Below are positions 7,239 to 15,942 of a stretch of 35,460 nt of DNA, piece by piece. The translations under genes were made by a program, and so were the position numbers. The notes under the pieces are model-generated. The model did not search any database, was not told where the DNA came from, and worked only from the letters and a program-made list of their open reading frames with translations. Source of the DNA: Flammeovirgaceae bacterium (GTDB lineage: Bacteria > Bacteroidota > Bacteroidia > Cytophagales > Cyclobacteriaceae). Within the stretch, counting starts at the first letter, position 1; the number at the start of each line of letters is the position of its first letter. The stretch is taken from NCBI GenBank assembly GCA_021300095.1, contig JAJTHV010000162.1:1-35460 (forward strand), read 5' to 3'.

Positions 7239-9862
7239 GCGCAAACACAAAACCTCCGGGGCTGGCCACATGGCTGCTGAAAAGCTTTTTACGCGATGAC
7301 CTGGTCGAAGAAGTACAGGGTGATCTGGATGAAAAATTTCAAACAGATTTGAAAACGAAATCCAGGTACAAAGCCAAATGGGATTATTGGTACCAAACGC
7401 TCAATTATCTCCGCCCCTTTGCCATTAAAAAATTTAAAAGACTAAGCGCCATGAACAATCAGCTACTGGGAAATTATTTCAAGATCAGTACACGAAACAT
7501 TTTGAAGCATAAAATGATTTCGGTTATCAACGTTTTTAGCTTAGCAATAGGGCTTGCCGCATGTGTTGTTATTTATTTGTTTGTCTCTGATGAGCAAAGT
7601 TTTGATTCTTTTCATTCGAAAAGCAGCCATATCTACCGATTAGATGAAGTGCAAAAGTTTACCGGCACAAATGAACAGAAAGTAGCTCTCTCCATGCCGG
7701 GCATGGGTCCTGCACTCAAACGTGATTTTCCGGAAGTCAATAACTATGTGCGGTTTTGGTTGCGCGGAAAGCAACTGATGACCAAAGATGAAACCAAGCA
7801 ATTGATCGACAATGTGATGGTGGTGGATAGCACTTTCTTTGATTTTTTTGATTTTCCGCTGATTCACGGAGACGTCAATACATGCTTGGATCGACCGCTC
7901 ACAATTTTGTTGACCGAATCTACGGCTCTTAAATTTTTCAAATCAACGGATGAAGCCCTCAACAAAACAATTTTTTGGGACGGCCGCGATTATCAGATAA
8001 CAGGTATTTTAAAAGATGTTCCGGAGAATTCGCATATTCAATTTGAAGCCTTAATGTCGATGGTGACATATACGAAAGGCGAGGATAATGTGAACAACTC
8101 GTGGGGTGGCAATTGGATGACTACGTATCTTTTGTTAGAACCCAACTCGAATATCAAGCGGATGGAAGAGAAGTTTCCAAAGTTTCTTTCCAGCCACATG
8201 GATGATCCTCAAATCAATTCCAATTATAAATTATTTCTACAGCGACTCGATCAGGTTCATTTGGCTTCCAACGATATTGAACATGACTATATTAATTACC
8301 GAAAATTTAATGGATCGTATCTGATGATCTTCTATGTAATCGCGGGATTTATCTTAGTGATTGCCGCTGTGAATTTTATGAACCTTACGACTGCGAGGGC
8401 CTCACATCGTTGGAAGGAAATAGGCGTGCGCAAAACAATTGGAGCCAAGAAACTTCAGTTGTTTGGTCAGTTTATTTTTGAGTCGGTGATGTTAGCAGGA
8501 ATCGCATTGACGGTGGCTTTATTGCTCGACATCCTTTTCATACCGATCCTCAATGATTTGATCGGACGACAGCTCTCCATCGTGCAGTTGTTTCACAACG
8601 TTTGGCAGCTCGCAGCTGTTTTATTGGCTACGCTTTCATTGGGAATAATCACCGGAATCTACCCTTCGTTTTACATGACCTCATTTAACTTATCGCGGGT
8701 GCTAAAAGGAGGCAACAAAAGCGAGGGTAAATCGGTGCTGCGAAGTACATTGGTGGTGATTCAATTTGGGTTGGCGATCGGCATGATCGTAAGCACGCTA
8801 ATTGTTATTCAGCAATTGTCCTTCATGAAAGAATCGGATATAGGTTTTGACAAAGACCAAATGTTGTTGGTAAATATGAATAACGAAGCCAACGAAAAAT
8901 TTGAGACCATAAAAAAAGAATTGCAAAAACAATCCATGATTAAAGGGGTAACAGCCAGTGGTCAGCGCTTGGGCAACAATCTGCACCAATGGGGATTTAA
9001 AGTGAAGGCGGATACCGGTGTGCTTTCGATTACCCCTTCCAACGTGAATGTAGATTATGATTACCTAACCGTGTATGGCATGGAGATGAAGGAGGGCCGT
9101 GGGTTTTCGAAAGACAATCTTAACGATAACGGTCGCGCTTTCGTGATCAATGAGTCGTTTGCCAATGAACTAAAGCTAAAGGAAACCATCGGTACACGAG
9201 CCGGGCACGATTGGTATCACAATGATTCACTCGGTACAATCATCGGAGTGGTGAAAGATTTTAACTTCAACTCTCTACATTATAAAGTGAATACGCTGGC
9301 ATTGGTAGTGCATCCGGAATGGGGTTACAACGAACTTTCTGTAAAAATTGAGAAGGGGCGAAACGCAGAAGGGATTGCTGCAGTAAAAAAAGTATGGGAT
9401 GAGTTGGTGCCATCGTATCCATTTGATTATACTTTTTTGGATGCCCACTTTGAGGAGGTCTACCGGTCGGACAAACAAATGAGTGCGGTTGTTACGATCA
9501 TGGCGGGCTTATCCATTTTAATTTCATGTATCGGATTGTTTGGTTTAGCGGCCATTACGATTGAACAGAAAACGAAAGAGATTGGAGTTAGAAAAGTGCT
9601 GGGTGCAACGGAAAGTCAGATTACGGTTCTTCTATCACGTAACTTTGCAGGCCTGATTGGAATTGCCTTTGTGATAGTGAGTCCTGTCGCTTACCTCACA
9701 TTGCAGCGTTGGTTAGAAACTTTTGCTTACCGCATTGAAATAAATCTGCTTGTTTTTGTGGCGGGAGGAGTTCTGGCCTTAGTAATTGGTATGCTCGTAA
9801 TCAGCTATCATACCTTGAGATCAGCTCGGGCCAATCCGGTGAAGGCATTGCGTTACGAGTAA
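7235..9862 (+). CDS. Duplicated FtsX/MacB-type ABC permease with N-terminal prefix domain (module A)
   Basis: 875 aa. Residues 1-75 form a helical cytoplasmic prefix domain (FLRDDLVEEVQGDLDEKF) of the type found on PadR-linked permeases. TM1 is about 94-117, followed by a MacB_PCD-like periplasmic domain (about 118-360) and an FtsX core with three TMs (365-388, 415-440, 455-480). The unit then repeats: TM5 502-527, periplasmic domain to about 745, and three TMs at 750-772, 797-822 and 838-862. Each half has the cytoplasmic motif KEIGVRK (394-400 and about 779-785), and the end NPVKALRYE is family-typical. MacB/LolE relatives work mechanically with an ATPase, but none is encoded nearby. The prefix is the most divergent of the seven permeases here: it lacks the RWFC motif. 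Substrate unknown. Confidence 0.92.
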   Translation: MSANTKPPGLATWLLKSFLRDDLVEEVQGDLDEKFQTDLKTKSRYKAKWDYWYQTLNYLRPFAIKKFKRLSAMNNQLLGNYFKISTRNILKHKMISVINVFSLAIGLAACVVIYLFVSDEQSFDSFHSKSSHIYRLDEVQKFTGTNEQKVALSMPGMGPALKRDFPEVNNYVRFWLRGKQLMTKDETKQLIDNVMVVDSTFFDFFDFPLIHGDVNTCLDRPLTILLTESTALKFFKSTDEALNKTIFWDGRDYQITGILKDVPENSHIQFEALMSMVTYTKGEDNVNNSWGGNWMTTYLLLEPNSNIKRMEEKFPKFLSSHMDDPQINSNYKLFLQRLDQVHLASNDIEHDYINYRKFNGSYLMIFYVIAGFILVIAAVNFMNLTTARASHRWKEIGVRKTIGAKKLQLFGQFIFESVMLAGIALTVALLLDILFIPILNDLIGRQLSIVQLFHNVWQLAAVLLATLSLGIITGIYPSFYMTSFNLSRVLKGGNKSEGKSVLRSTLVVIQFGLAIGMIVSTLIVIQQLSFMKESDIGFDKDQMLLVNMNNEANEKFETIKKELQKQSMIKGVTASGQRLGNNLHQWGFKVKADTGVLSITPSNVNVDYDYLTVYGMEMKEGRGFSKDNLNDNGRAFVINESFANELKLKETIGTRAGHDWYHNDSLGTIIGVVKDFNFNSLHYKVNTLALVVHPEWGYNELSVKIEKGRNAEGIAAVKKVWDELVPSYPFDYTFLDAHFEEVYRSDKQMSAVVTIMAGLSILISCIGLFGLAAITIEQKTKEIGVRKVLGATESQITVLLSRNFAGLIGIAFVIVSPVAYLTLQRWLETFAYRIEINLLVFVAGGVLALVIGMLVISYHTLRSARANPVKALRYE

Positions 9863-9945
9863 TAAAATGATGAACGTGCGATGAGATGACCGATTTGGAG
9901 GTTAGTCTGTTCACCATCGAACAATTCAAATGAGATTATCCTTCT

Positions 9946-9970
9946 AAAACGCGCAATTCGCGCGTTTTTA
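9946..9970 (+). terminator. Candidate intrinsic terminator after module A
   Basis: AAAACGCGC (9946-9954), loop AATTC, then GCGCGTTTT (9960-9968), running into further T-rich sequence. The 9-bp stem is perfect and lies 84 bp past the permease stop and 50 bp ahead of the next PadR gene, so it separates modules A and B. The A/U-flanked symmetric stem could work in either direction. Confidence 0.7.
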
Positions 9971-10019
9971 TTTTTGGCACAATTATTATTACTACAAATA
10001 GGAATTAATTATTCCCAGC

Positions 10020-10358
10020 ATGAAGAAGTATCAATTAGGCGAGTTTGAGGAAGTAGTGATGCTTACCGTTGGCATCCTGTACAAAGATGCTTATGGTGTA
10101 TCTATTAAAAAAGAAATTGAAATCCGTCTGAAACGAGGTGTCAGCGTTGGTGCACTGCAAACGGCCTTGAAGCGATTGGAAGACAAAGGCTACCTCAAAT
10201 CGTTTGAAGGTGAAGCGACCGAAGAGCGTGCTGGGCGACCTAAAAAATATTTTCAGATCACAGCCTTGGGTAAGAAAGCAATGGAACACATAAAGAGTAC
10301 GCGTGATGAATTGTGGAGCGCAATACCGAAAGTGGCGTGGGAAGTGAAGATTGTTTAA
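10020..10358 (+). CDS. PadR-family transcriptional regulator (module B)
   Basis: 112 aa with the PadR fold: LGEFEEVVMLTVGILYKDAY at the N-terminus, SVGALQTALKRLEDKGYLKS as recognition helix, and AGRPKKYFQITALGKKAM as wing. It is closer in sequence to the module C regulator (28892) than to that of module A; both share the VMLTVGILYK-A-YGV segment. It begins 50 bp after the module A terminator and ends 101 bp before the first of three permeases, so translational overlap is lost here. Probable repressor of the 10020-18585 operon. The gap after it contains two copies of AATTGACAAT (10363 and 10385), a degenerate repeat of unknown role. Confidence 0.92.
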   Translation: MKKYQLGEFEEVVMLTVGILYKDAYGVSIKKEIEIRLKRGVSVGALQTALKRLEDKGYLKSFEGEATEERAGRPKKYFQITALGKKAMEHIKSTRDELWSAIPKVAWEVKIV

Positions 10359-10459
10359 AAAAAATTGACAATAGACAAATCGGCAATTGACAATACTTAC
10401 CTCCAAAACTAAGCAACATTTATCAATTGTTTTGTTGTGAATGGTCAACTGAAAACGAA

Positions 10460-13141
10460 ATGAATTTGAAACACAGCAGTAAACATCCTCCTACATTCTT
10501 TTTAAAATTCTTCCGCTGGTTCTGCCACCCGAAGCTGAAGGATTCTATTGAGGGCGATTTGATGGAGTTGTATCAGGAGCGCAGAGCTGAAAATGGAAAG
10601 TTGAAAGCGGACTTAAAATTTGTGAGGGATGTGCTCCTATTATTTAGACCAAGCATTATCAAACCAATAGAAGGATATCAGAATTTAAACAACTACGGTA
10701 TGATCAAAAGTTATTTTGCGATTGGGTGGAGGAATATTCTCAAGTACAAAGTATTCTCGTTTATCAATGTGTTTGGCTTAGCCGTAGCCATGTCGGTATG
10801 TATGCTCATCATTTTGATGTTGGCCGATCAAAAAAGTTATGATCAGTTTCACCAAAAGAAAAATAACATCTATCGGGTACTCACAAAAATACCAAAGTCG
10901 CTCAAGCCAAATGCATCTAGCCCGTTTCCACTGGCAAGTTCCATCAAATCGGACTACCCAATCATTGCCGATGCCACCCATTTAGTGCCCGGTATTGGTG
11001 GAGATGCGATCTATCAACAAAAGGCCTCAGAGATGCGTGGATTTTTTGCTGATGCTTCTTTCTTTGACGTGTTCAGTTTTGAATTGGAGAAAGGGAACAA
11101 GCAAAATGCTTTGTCTTTACCACAGTCCATGATTATCACGACTGAAATTGCCCACCGATTATTCAATGGAGAAGAGCCCATCGGAAAGACAGTTGAGTTC
11201 ATAAACCGTGGCTTAAGTCATTTGAAGGTGGATGGAGAAGCCACTCCTTCCAATTGGGGAATTTTTACAATCACCGGAGTGATTGATGCCCAGAAATACA
11301 AATCGCACATTCAGTTTGGCGTATTGATTTCGAGTTCTACAATCAAATCGCTTGCCGTAGATGGAAAGTTTAAGGACATGACCGATAACTGGCAAGAGTA
11401 TTCTAACTGCTACTCGTATGTCCTTCTTCATCCTGAAAGTAAATCTGAAGATTTAACGACCGCTTTGAATGACCTCACTGCGCGAAAGTATAAGGACAAT
11501 GCAGAACTAAAAAACTTGAAGTTAGTTGGGCAGAATCTAATGGACATTACACCAGGAATATTTGTGGGCAATCCAATCAGTTTTAGCTTGCCCATCGAAG
11601 TGTATTATTTCTTGTCTTTCTTGGCACTAGCCATCATGCTATCGGCAGGTGTGAATTACACCAACCTATCAACGGCAAGGGCGCTGACCCGCGCGAAGGA
11701 GATTGGTGTTCGAAAAGTGACAGGTGCTAGGCGAAAAGATTTGATTTTTCAGTTTTTGAGTGAATCCATTTTGATTTCTTTCCTCTCCTTAGTACTCGCC
11801 ATGATTTTGTTGTTGTTTGTAAAGCCGGCATTCAAAGGCTTGTGGGTCAATAACTATCTGAATTTTGAATTACATGAGAACAGTACTGTCTATTTCTATT
11901 TCATCTTGTTTGCGTTATTAGTCGGGTTACTGGCAGGTATTTATCCTGCGTTCCGCTTGTCTAGGCTTCAACCCATTTTAGCGATTCAGAAAAAAGAAAG
12001 TGTGCCTTCTAAGAAATGGGGCATGCAGAAGTTTTTAAGTGTGTCTCAATTTATTGTTTCGCTTTTTTTTATTACCACGTCCATCTTGTTGTACAATCAG
12101 TTCAAACATCATTTAGCCATTGACTACGGTTTTAATGCGAAGCAGATTGTCAATGTCAAGTTACAGGGCAATGAGTATTCAAAAGTCTCAAACGAATTAA
12201 GTAAAATTCCAGGCGTTGCTTCTATTTCTGCTTGTGATTACTTGCCGGCCACAGGTACACAGAATAACACAGCACTAAAAATTGCAGGTAGCGAAAAAGA
12301 CTATCTAGGAGTTACTGTTCTGGTGACTGATGAGAAATTCATGGAAACCCTTGAACTCAAGATTATAGCGGGCAAAAATTTGCCTGATTCGAGTCGCGCG
12401 CACAATCGGTTTATTCTTTTGAATGAATCGGCAATACAAAAACTAGGTTATCAACATCCATCAGAAATAGTTGGTGAACTGATGGAACAACATGGCAGTA
12501 AAGAAATGGTAGAAGTAGTTGGTGTGGTTCGAGATTTTCGTTTTCGCATGCCGAGTGAGCAGGAAGTCATTGCCCCAATAATGATTCACAATCGCCCATC
12601 CAGCTTTCGCTATGCAAATTTGAAAATCATATCGAATGATCGAACAGAGACAATCGCTCGCCTGGAGGAAGCATGGAGAAAACTGGATCCGATGCATCCG
12701 TTAGATTATCAATTCTATGATGAACAGTTGGCCGAAACCAATCAAGGTTTTGTGGATATTGTTTCAATAATCGGCTCATTTGCATTCCTAGCTATCACCA
12801 TTGCCTGCTTGGGGTTATTGGGTATGGCAACTTACACCACCGAGCGCAAGAGCAAGGAGATTGGTATTAGGAAAGTGATGGGCGCGGGCGATATGAGTGT
12901 TGCGCTGTTGCTTTCAAAAGGATTTTTGAAAATGCTACTAGTGTCAATAGGTATTGGCGCGCCTTTCAGTTACTTCATTAACAATCTTTGGCTTCAGCAT
13001 TTTCCCAACAGAGTTGAATTTGGGTTCGGGACTGTCTTGTTGGGAATAGTTGTATTGTTAGGTTTGGGCTTAATCACTATCGGCTCACAAACGTTTCGGG
13101 CTTCTAAACGAAATCCGGTGGAGAGTTTAAAATCCGAATAG
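10460..13141 (+). CDS. Prefix-domain duplicated permease, first of three in module B
   Basis: 893 aa from ATG 10460. The frame is open from 10427, but the extra eleven residues precede the conserved PPTFFLKFFRWFC start. The prefix domain spans about 10-95 with IEGDLMELYQE (30-40). TM1 is about 98-121. The two FtsX cores carry KEIGVRK (about 413) and KEIGIRK (about 800), and the C-terminus reads NPVESLKSE. Both periplasmic MacB_PCD-like domains are present, so the gene looks complete. Its first 230 coding bases are nearly identical to those of the next gene while the periplasmic parts differ strongly. The role of having three different permeases under one PadR gene is unknown; different ligands or hetero-oligomers are possible. 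Confidence 0.9.
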   Translation: MNLKHSSKHPPTFFLKFFRWFCHPKLKDSIEGDLMELYQERRAENGKLKADLKFVRDVLLLFRPSIIKPIEGYQNLNNYGMIKSYFAIGWRNILKYKVFSFINVFGLAVAMSVCMLIILMLADQKSYDQFHQKKNNIYRVLTKIPKSLKPNASSPFPLASSIKSDYPIIADATHLVPGIGGDAIYQQKASEMRGFFADASFFDVFSFELEKGNKQNALSLPQSMIITTEIAHRLFNGEEPIGKTVEFINRGLSHLKVDGEATPSNWGIFTITGVIDAQKYKSHIQFGVLISSSTIKSLAVDGKFKDMTDNWQEYSNCYSYVLLHPESKSEDLTTALNDLTARKYKDNAELKNLKLVGQNLMDITPGIFVGNPISFSLPIEVYYFLSFLALAIMLSAGVNYTNLSTARALTRAKEIGVRKVTGARRKDLIFQFLSESILISFLSLVLAMILLLFVKPAFKGLWVNNYLNFELHENSTVYFYFILFALLVGLLAGIYPAFRLSRLQPILAIQKKESVPSKKWGMQKFLSVSQFIVSLFFITTSILLYNQFKHHLAIDYGFNAKQIVNVKLQGNEYSKVSNELSKIPGVASISACDYLPATGTQNNTALKIAGSEKDYLGVTVLVTDEKFMETLELKIIAGKNLPDSSRAHNRFILLNESAIQKLGYQHPSEIVGELMEQHGSKEMVEVVGVVRDFRFRMPSEQEVIAPIMIHNRPSSFRYANLKIISNDRTETIARLEEAWRKLDPMHPLDYQFYDEQLAETNQGFVDIVSIIGSFAFLAITIACLGLLGMATYTTERKSKEIGIRKVMGAGDMSVALLLSKGFLKMLLVSIGIGAPFSYFINNLWLQHFPNRVEFGFGTVLLGIVVLLGLGLITIGSQTFRASKRNPVESLKSE

Positions 13142-13213
13142 ACGCAAGACATTCGATAATGAGTATCAAGAAATCTTTTCAATTCACTTCTTCAGTTTAG
13201 TGTCTTAAATCGT

Positions 13214-15889
13214 ATGTCCAACAAGCCGCCCAAATCCTTTCTCAAATTCTTCCGCTGGTTCTGCCATCCGAAGTTGAGGGATTCTATCGAGGGAGATTTG
13301 ATGGAGTTGTATCAGGAGCGCAGAGCTGAAAATGGAAAGTTGAAAGCGGACTTAAAATTTGTGAGGGATGTGCTGTTGCTTTTCAGACCAAGCATTATCA
13401 AACCACTGGAAGGATATCAGAATTTAAACAACTACGGTATGATCAAAAGTTATTTTACGATTGGGTGGAGAAATTTGCTGCGAAACAAAGGGTATTCATT
13501 AATTAACATTCTTGGTCTAGCGGTGGGCATGGCGGCTTGTTTACTCATTGTGCAGTATGTGCGTTTTGAAAAAAGTTATGATGACTTCCACGAACAGTCT
13601 GACAACATCTATCGTGTTACAATGAATCGATATGTAAACGGAAATTTTAAATTCAATTCAGCGAAGACTTATCCAGCTATTGCACCAAGACTTAAAGAAG
13701 ATTTTCCTGAGATAGTAGACTATGTAAGATTACTGCCTGATCATGGCATCTTAGCACTGGAGGGAACAGACCAACGTCACTATGAAGATAAGATACTATT
13801 GGCCGATGCTTCTTTCTTCAACATTTTTTCATATAAACTTCTCAAGGGTGAAGCGAAAAATGTACTGCAAGCCCCCAATTCTATCGCATTGTCAACTAGT
13901 GCGTCAACAAAATATTTTGGAGCGGATGAACCCATTGGTAAAACACTGAATTTCTATAAAGACGATGGCACACAAGAAACCTACAAGGTAACAGGGATAT
14001 TTGAAGATGCCCCAACCAATTCTCACTTCCATTTTGACATGGTAGTATCCTATAGCACCTTACTACTTAGGTACGGAAATAATAATCCTGAATGGAGACC
14101 ATCAGAAGATAGCTGGCAGGTAGATGATTACTATACGTATGTTTTATTGGAAAAAAATGCGCTGCCGGCCGAGCTGGAAAAAAAATTCCCCGACTTTTTC
14201 AGCCGATACAAAGGAAAGTTGTTCGAGGCCAGAAATGTAAGAGAAGAATTGTATTTGCAACCCATACGTAAAATCCATTTGTATTCTGACCTGCAATCGG
14301 AGATTGGCCCGACTGGAAATTATAAATTCATTTATTACCTGAGTTTGATTGCTGGTTTCATCATTCTAATCGCTTGGATAAACTATGTAAACCTTACCAC
14401 AGCAAAAGCAGCAGATAGAGCCAAGGAAGTTGGTATCCGAAAGGCATTCGGCTCTCAACGAAAGCAGTTGATAACTCAATTCATGTTTGAATCCATAATT
14501 ACCAACGCGATTGCTCTCGTATTGTCACTCATCCTTTACCAAGTTGGGTTATCCTTTTTTCAGACGTTTTCAGGGTTTGTTTTCATTACCACATTTTCTG
14601 ACGGACTATTTATAGCTCTGGTCTTATCCCTATGCGGGATAGTGCTTTCCTCCGTTTATCCCGCCTTGGTGCTTTCTGGTTTCAAACCGATCGTGGCATT
14701 GAAAGGTGTGATTGCAATTTCAGGTCGTGGCATCGACCTGAGAAAAAGTTTGGTGTTGTTTCAGTTTGTTACTGCCATCTTGATGATTACTGGGTTGCTC
14801 ACTATTCGTCAGCAGATCAACTTTATGAAAACGCAGGAGTTAGGATTTGATGCAGAAAAATTGGTGATCGTGAGGGCTGCTGCTTATCTTAAAACGGGCA
14901 ATGAAGAAGCGTATGAAAGGACATCTATTGCCTTTAAAAACAATCTTTTGCAACATCGGCAGATTAGCAACGTAACTGAGTCCGGATTTGTACCGGGGCA
15001 AGAAATTGCGTGGCGACAAGGAATGGTACGAAGGGTAATAAGTGAACCGAGTACGGTAGATACCTATCATGTTTTTGCTGTAGACGAACGTTTCTTCGCC
15101 ACCTATGCTATAGACGTTGTTGCGGGCAAGGTTTTCTCTGATGCTTTTAATCCAAAGAATGCAATTGTTGTAAATGAAACGGCTGCTCATCGCTTGGGTT
15201 TTGTGAAAGCCGAGGATGCCTTGGGCGAAGAAGTGTATGTTGATATAGATGGTAGCAATAAAGGCCGTATCGTTGGAGTAATAAAAAACTATCATCATTT
15301 GTCTTTGAAGGATAACTTTCAACCTCAATTATTTTTCCATCGGGCGGCCACCTGGTCGTACTTTACGGTTAAAGTTGCTGGCGAACACCTGCCAGAGGAA
15401 ATTAATATCATTAAGAAAGAGTTTACCGCAGCATTTCCGGACAATCCGTTTGACTTTGTTTTTATGGATCAGTTTTTCAATGCTCAATACCAAATCGATC
15501 AGCGTTTTGAAAAAGTATTTGGATTATTTTCTCTGTTGGCAATTTTCATTTCCTGCCTCGGTCTGTTTGGATTATCCTCTTACACGCTCATTCAGCGTAC
15601 CAAAGAAATTGGCATCCGCAAGGTTTTAGGCGCATCGATAGGAAACATTATTTCATTGCTTTCAAAAGATAGTATAAAGCTCGTGCTAATTGCGGGAGTG
15701 ATTACACTTCCAGTTGCTTATTTCAGTGTAGGTTATTGGCTGAACAACTACGCCTTTCGCATAGAAATTACCTGGTGGTTGCTAACGGTTCCAATAGTTT
15801 TGGCTCTGTTACTTGCGTTTGCAACAGTGAGCATTCAAACAATCAAAACCGCTTTAGCCAGTTCCATAAACAATTTAAGGTCAGAATGA
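13214..15889 (+). CDS. Prefix-domain duplicated permease, second of three in module B
   Basis: 891 aa, ATG at 13214, 72 bp after the previous stop. The prefix (FLKFFRWFCHPKLRDSIEGD, residues 9-28) is followed by TM1 at about 94-116. The cytoplasmic motifs are KEVGIRKAFGS (about 404) and KEIGIRKVLGA (about 797). The ending is NNLRSE, lacking the NP-x-x-SL residues of the sister proteins. The membrane segments and both periplasmic domains appear intact. The start is supported by alignment of the prefix with the neighbours. The spacer that follows (15890-15942) contains imperfect GGCAATC/GGCAGTC repeats but no clear promoter, so co-transcription with the third permease is likely. Confidence 0.9.
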   Translation: MSNKPPKSFLKFFRWFCHPKLRDSIEGDLMELYQERRAENGKLKADLKFVRDVLLLFRPSIIKPLEGYQNLNNYGMIKSYFTIGWRNLLRNKGYSLINILGLAVGMAACLLIVQYVRFEKSYDDFHEQSDNIYRVTMNRYVNGNFKFNSAKTYPAIAPRLKEDFPEIVDYVRLLPDHGILALEGTDQRHYEDKILLADASFFNIFSYKLLKGEAKNVLQAPNSIALSTSASTKYFGADEPIGKTLNFYKDDGTQETYKVTGIFEDAPTNSHFHFDMVVSYSTLLLRYGNNNPEWRPSEDSWQVDDYYTYVLLEKNALPAELEKKFPDFFSRYKGKLFEARNVREELYLQPIRKIHLYSDLQSEIGPTGNYKFIYYLSLIAGFIILIAWINYVNLTTAKAADRAKEVGIRKAFGSQRKQLITQFMFESIITNAIALVLSLILYQVGLSFFQTFSGFVFITTFSDGLFIALVLSLCGIVLSSVYPALVLSGFKPIVALKGVIAISGRGIDLRKSLVLFQFVTAILMITGLLTIRQQINFMKTQELGFDAEKLVIVRAAAYLKTGNEEAYERTSIAFKNNLLQHRQISNVTESGFVPGQEIAWRQGMVRRVISEPSTVDTYHVFAVDERFFATYAIDVVAGKVFSDAFNPKNAIVVNETAAHRLGFVKAEDALGEEVYVDIDGSNKGRIVGVIKNYHHLSLKDNFQPQLFFHRAATWSYFTVKVAGEHLPEEINIIKKEFTAAFPDNPFDFVFMDQFFNAQYQIDQRFEKVFGLFSLLAIFISCLGLFGLSSYTLIQRTKEIGIRKVLGASIGNIISLLSKDSIKLVLIAGVITLPVAYFSVGYWLNNYAFRIEITWWLLTVPIVLALLLAFATVSIQTIKTALASSINNLRSE

Positions 15890-15942
15890 AAAGTTGGCAA
15901 TCACCAGTAGGCAGTCGCCAGCCTATTAAATGAAACGAAGTT

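Noticed and set aside
10363-10396. Two AATTGACAAT copies as an operator or attachment site
   Set aside because: Short, degenerate and similar to low-complexity GGCAATC/GGCAGTC repeats at 15895-15920; no symmetry or other support.
10035-10448. 137-residue minus-strand open frame over the module B PadR gene
   Set aside because: Antisense to a clear PadR gene and without family features; coding is on the plus strand.
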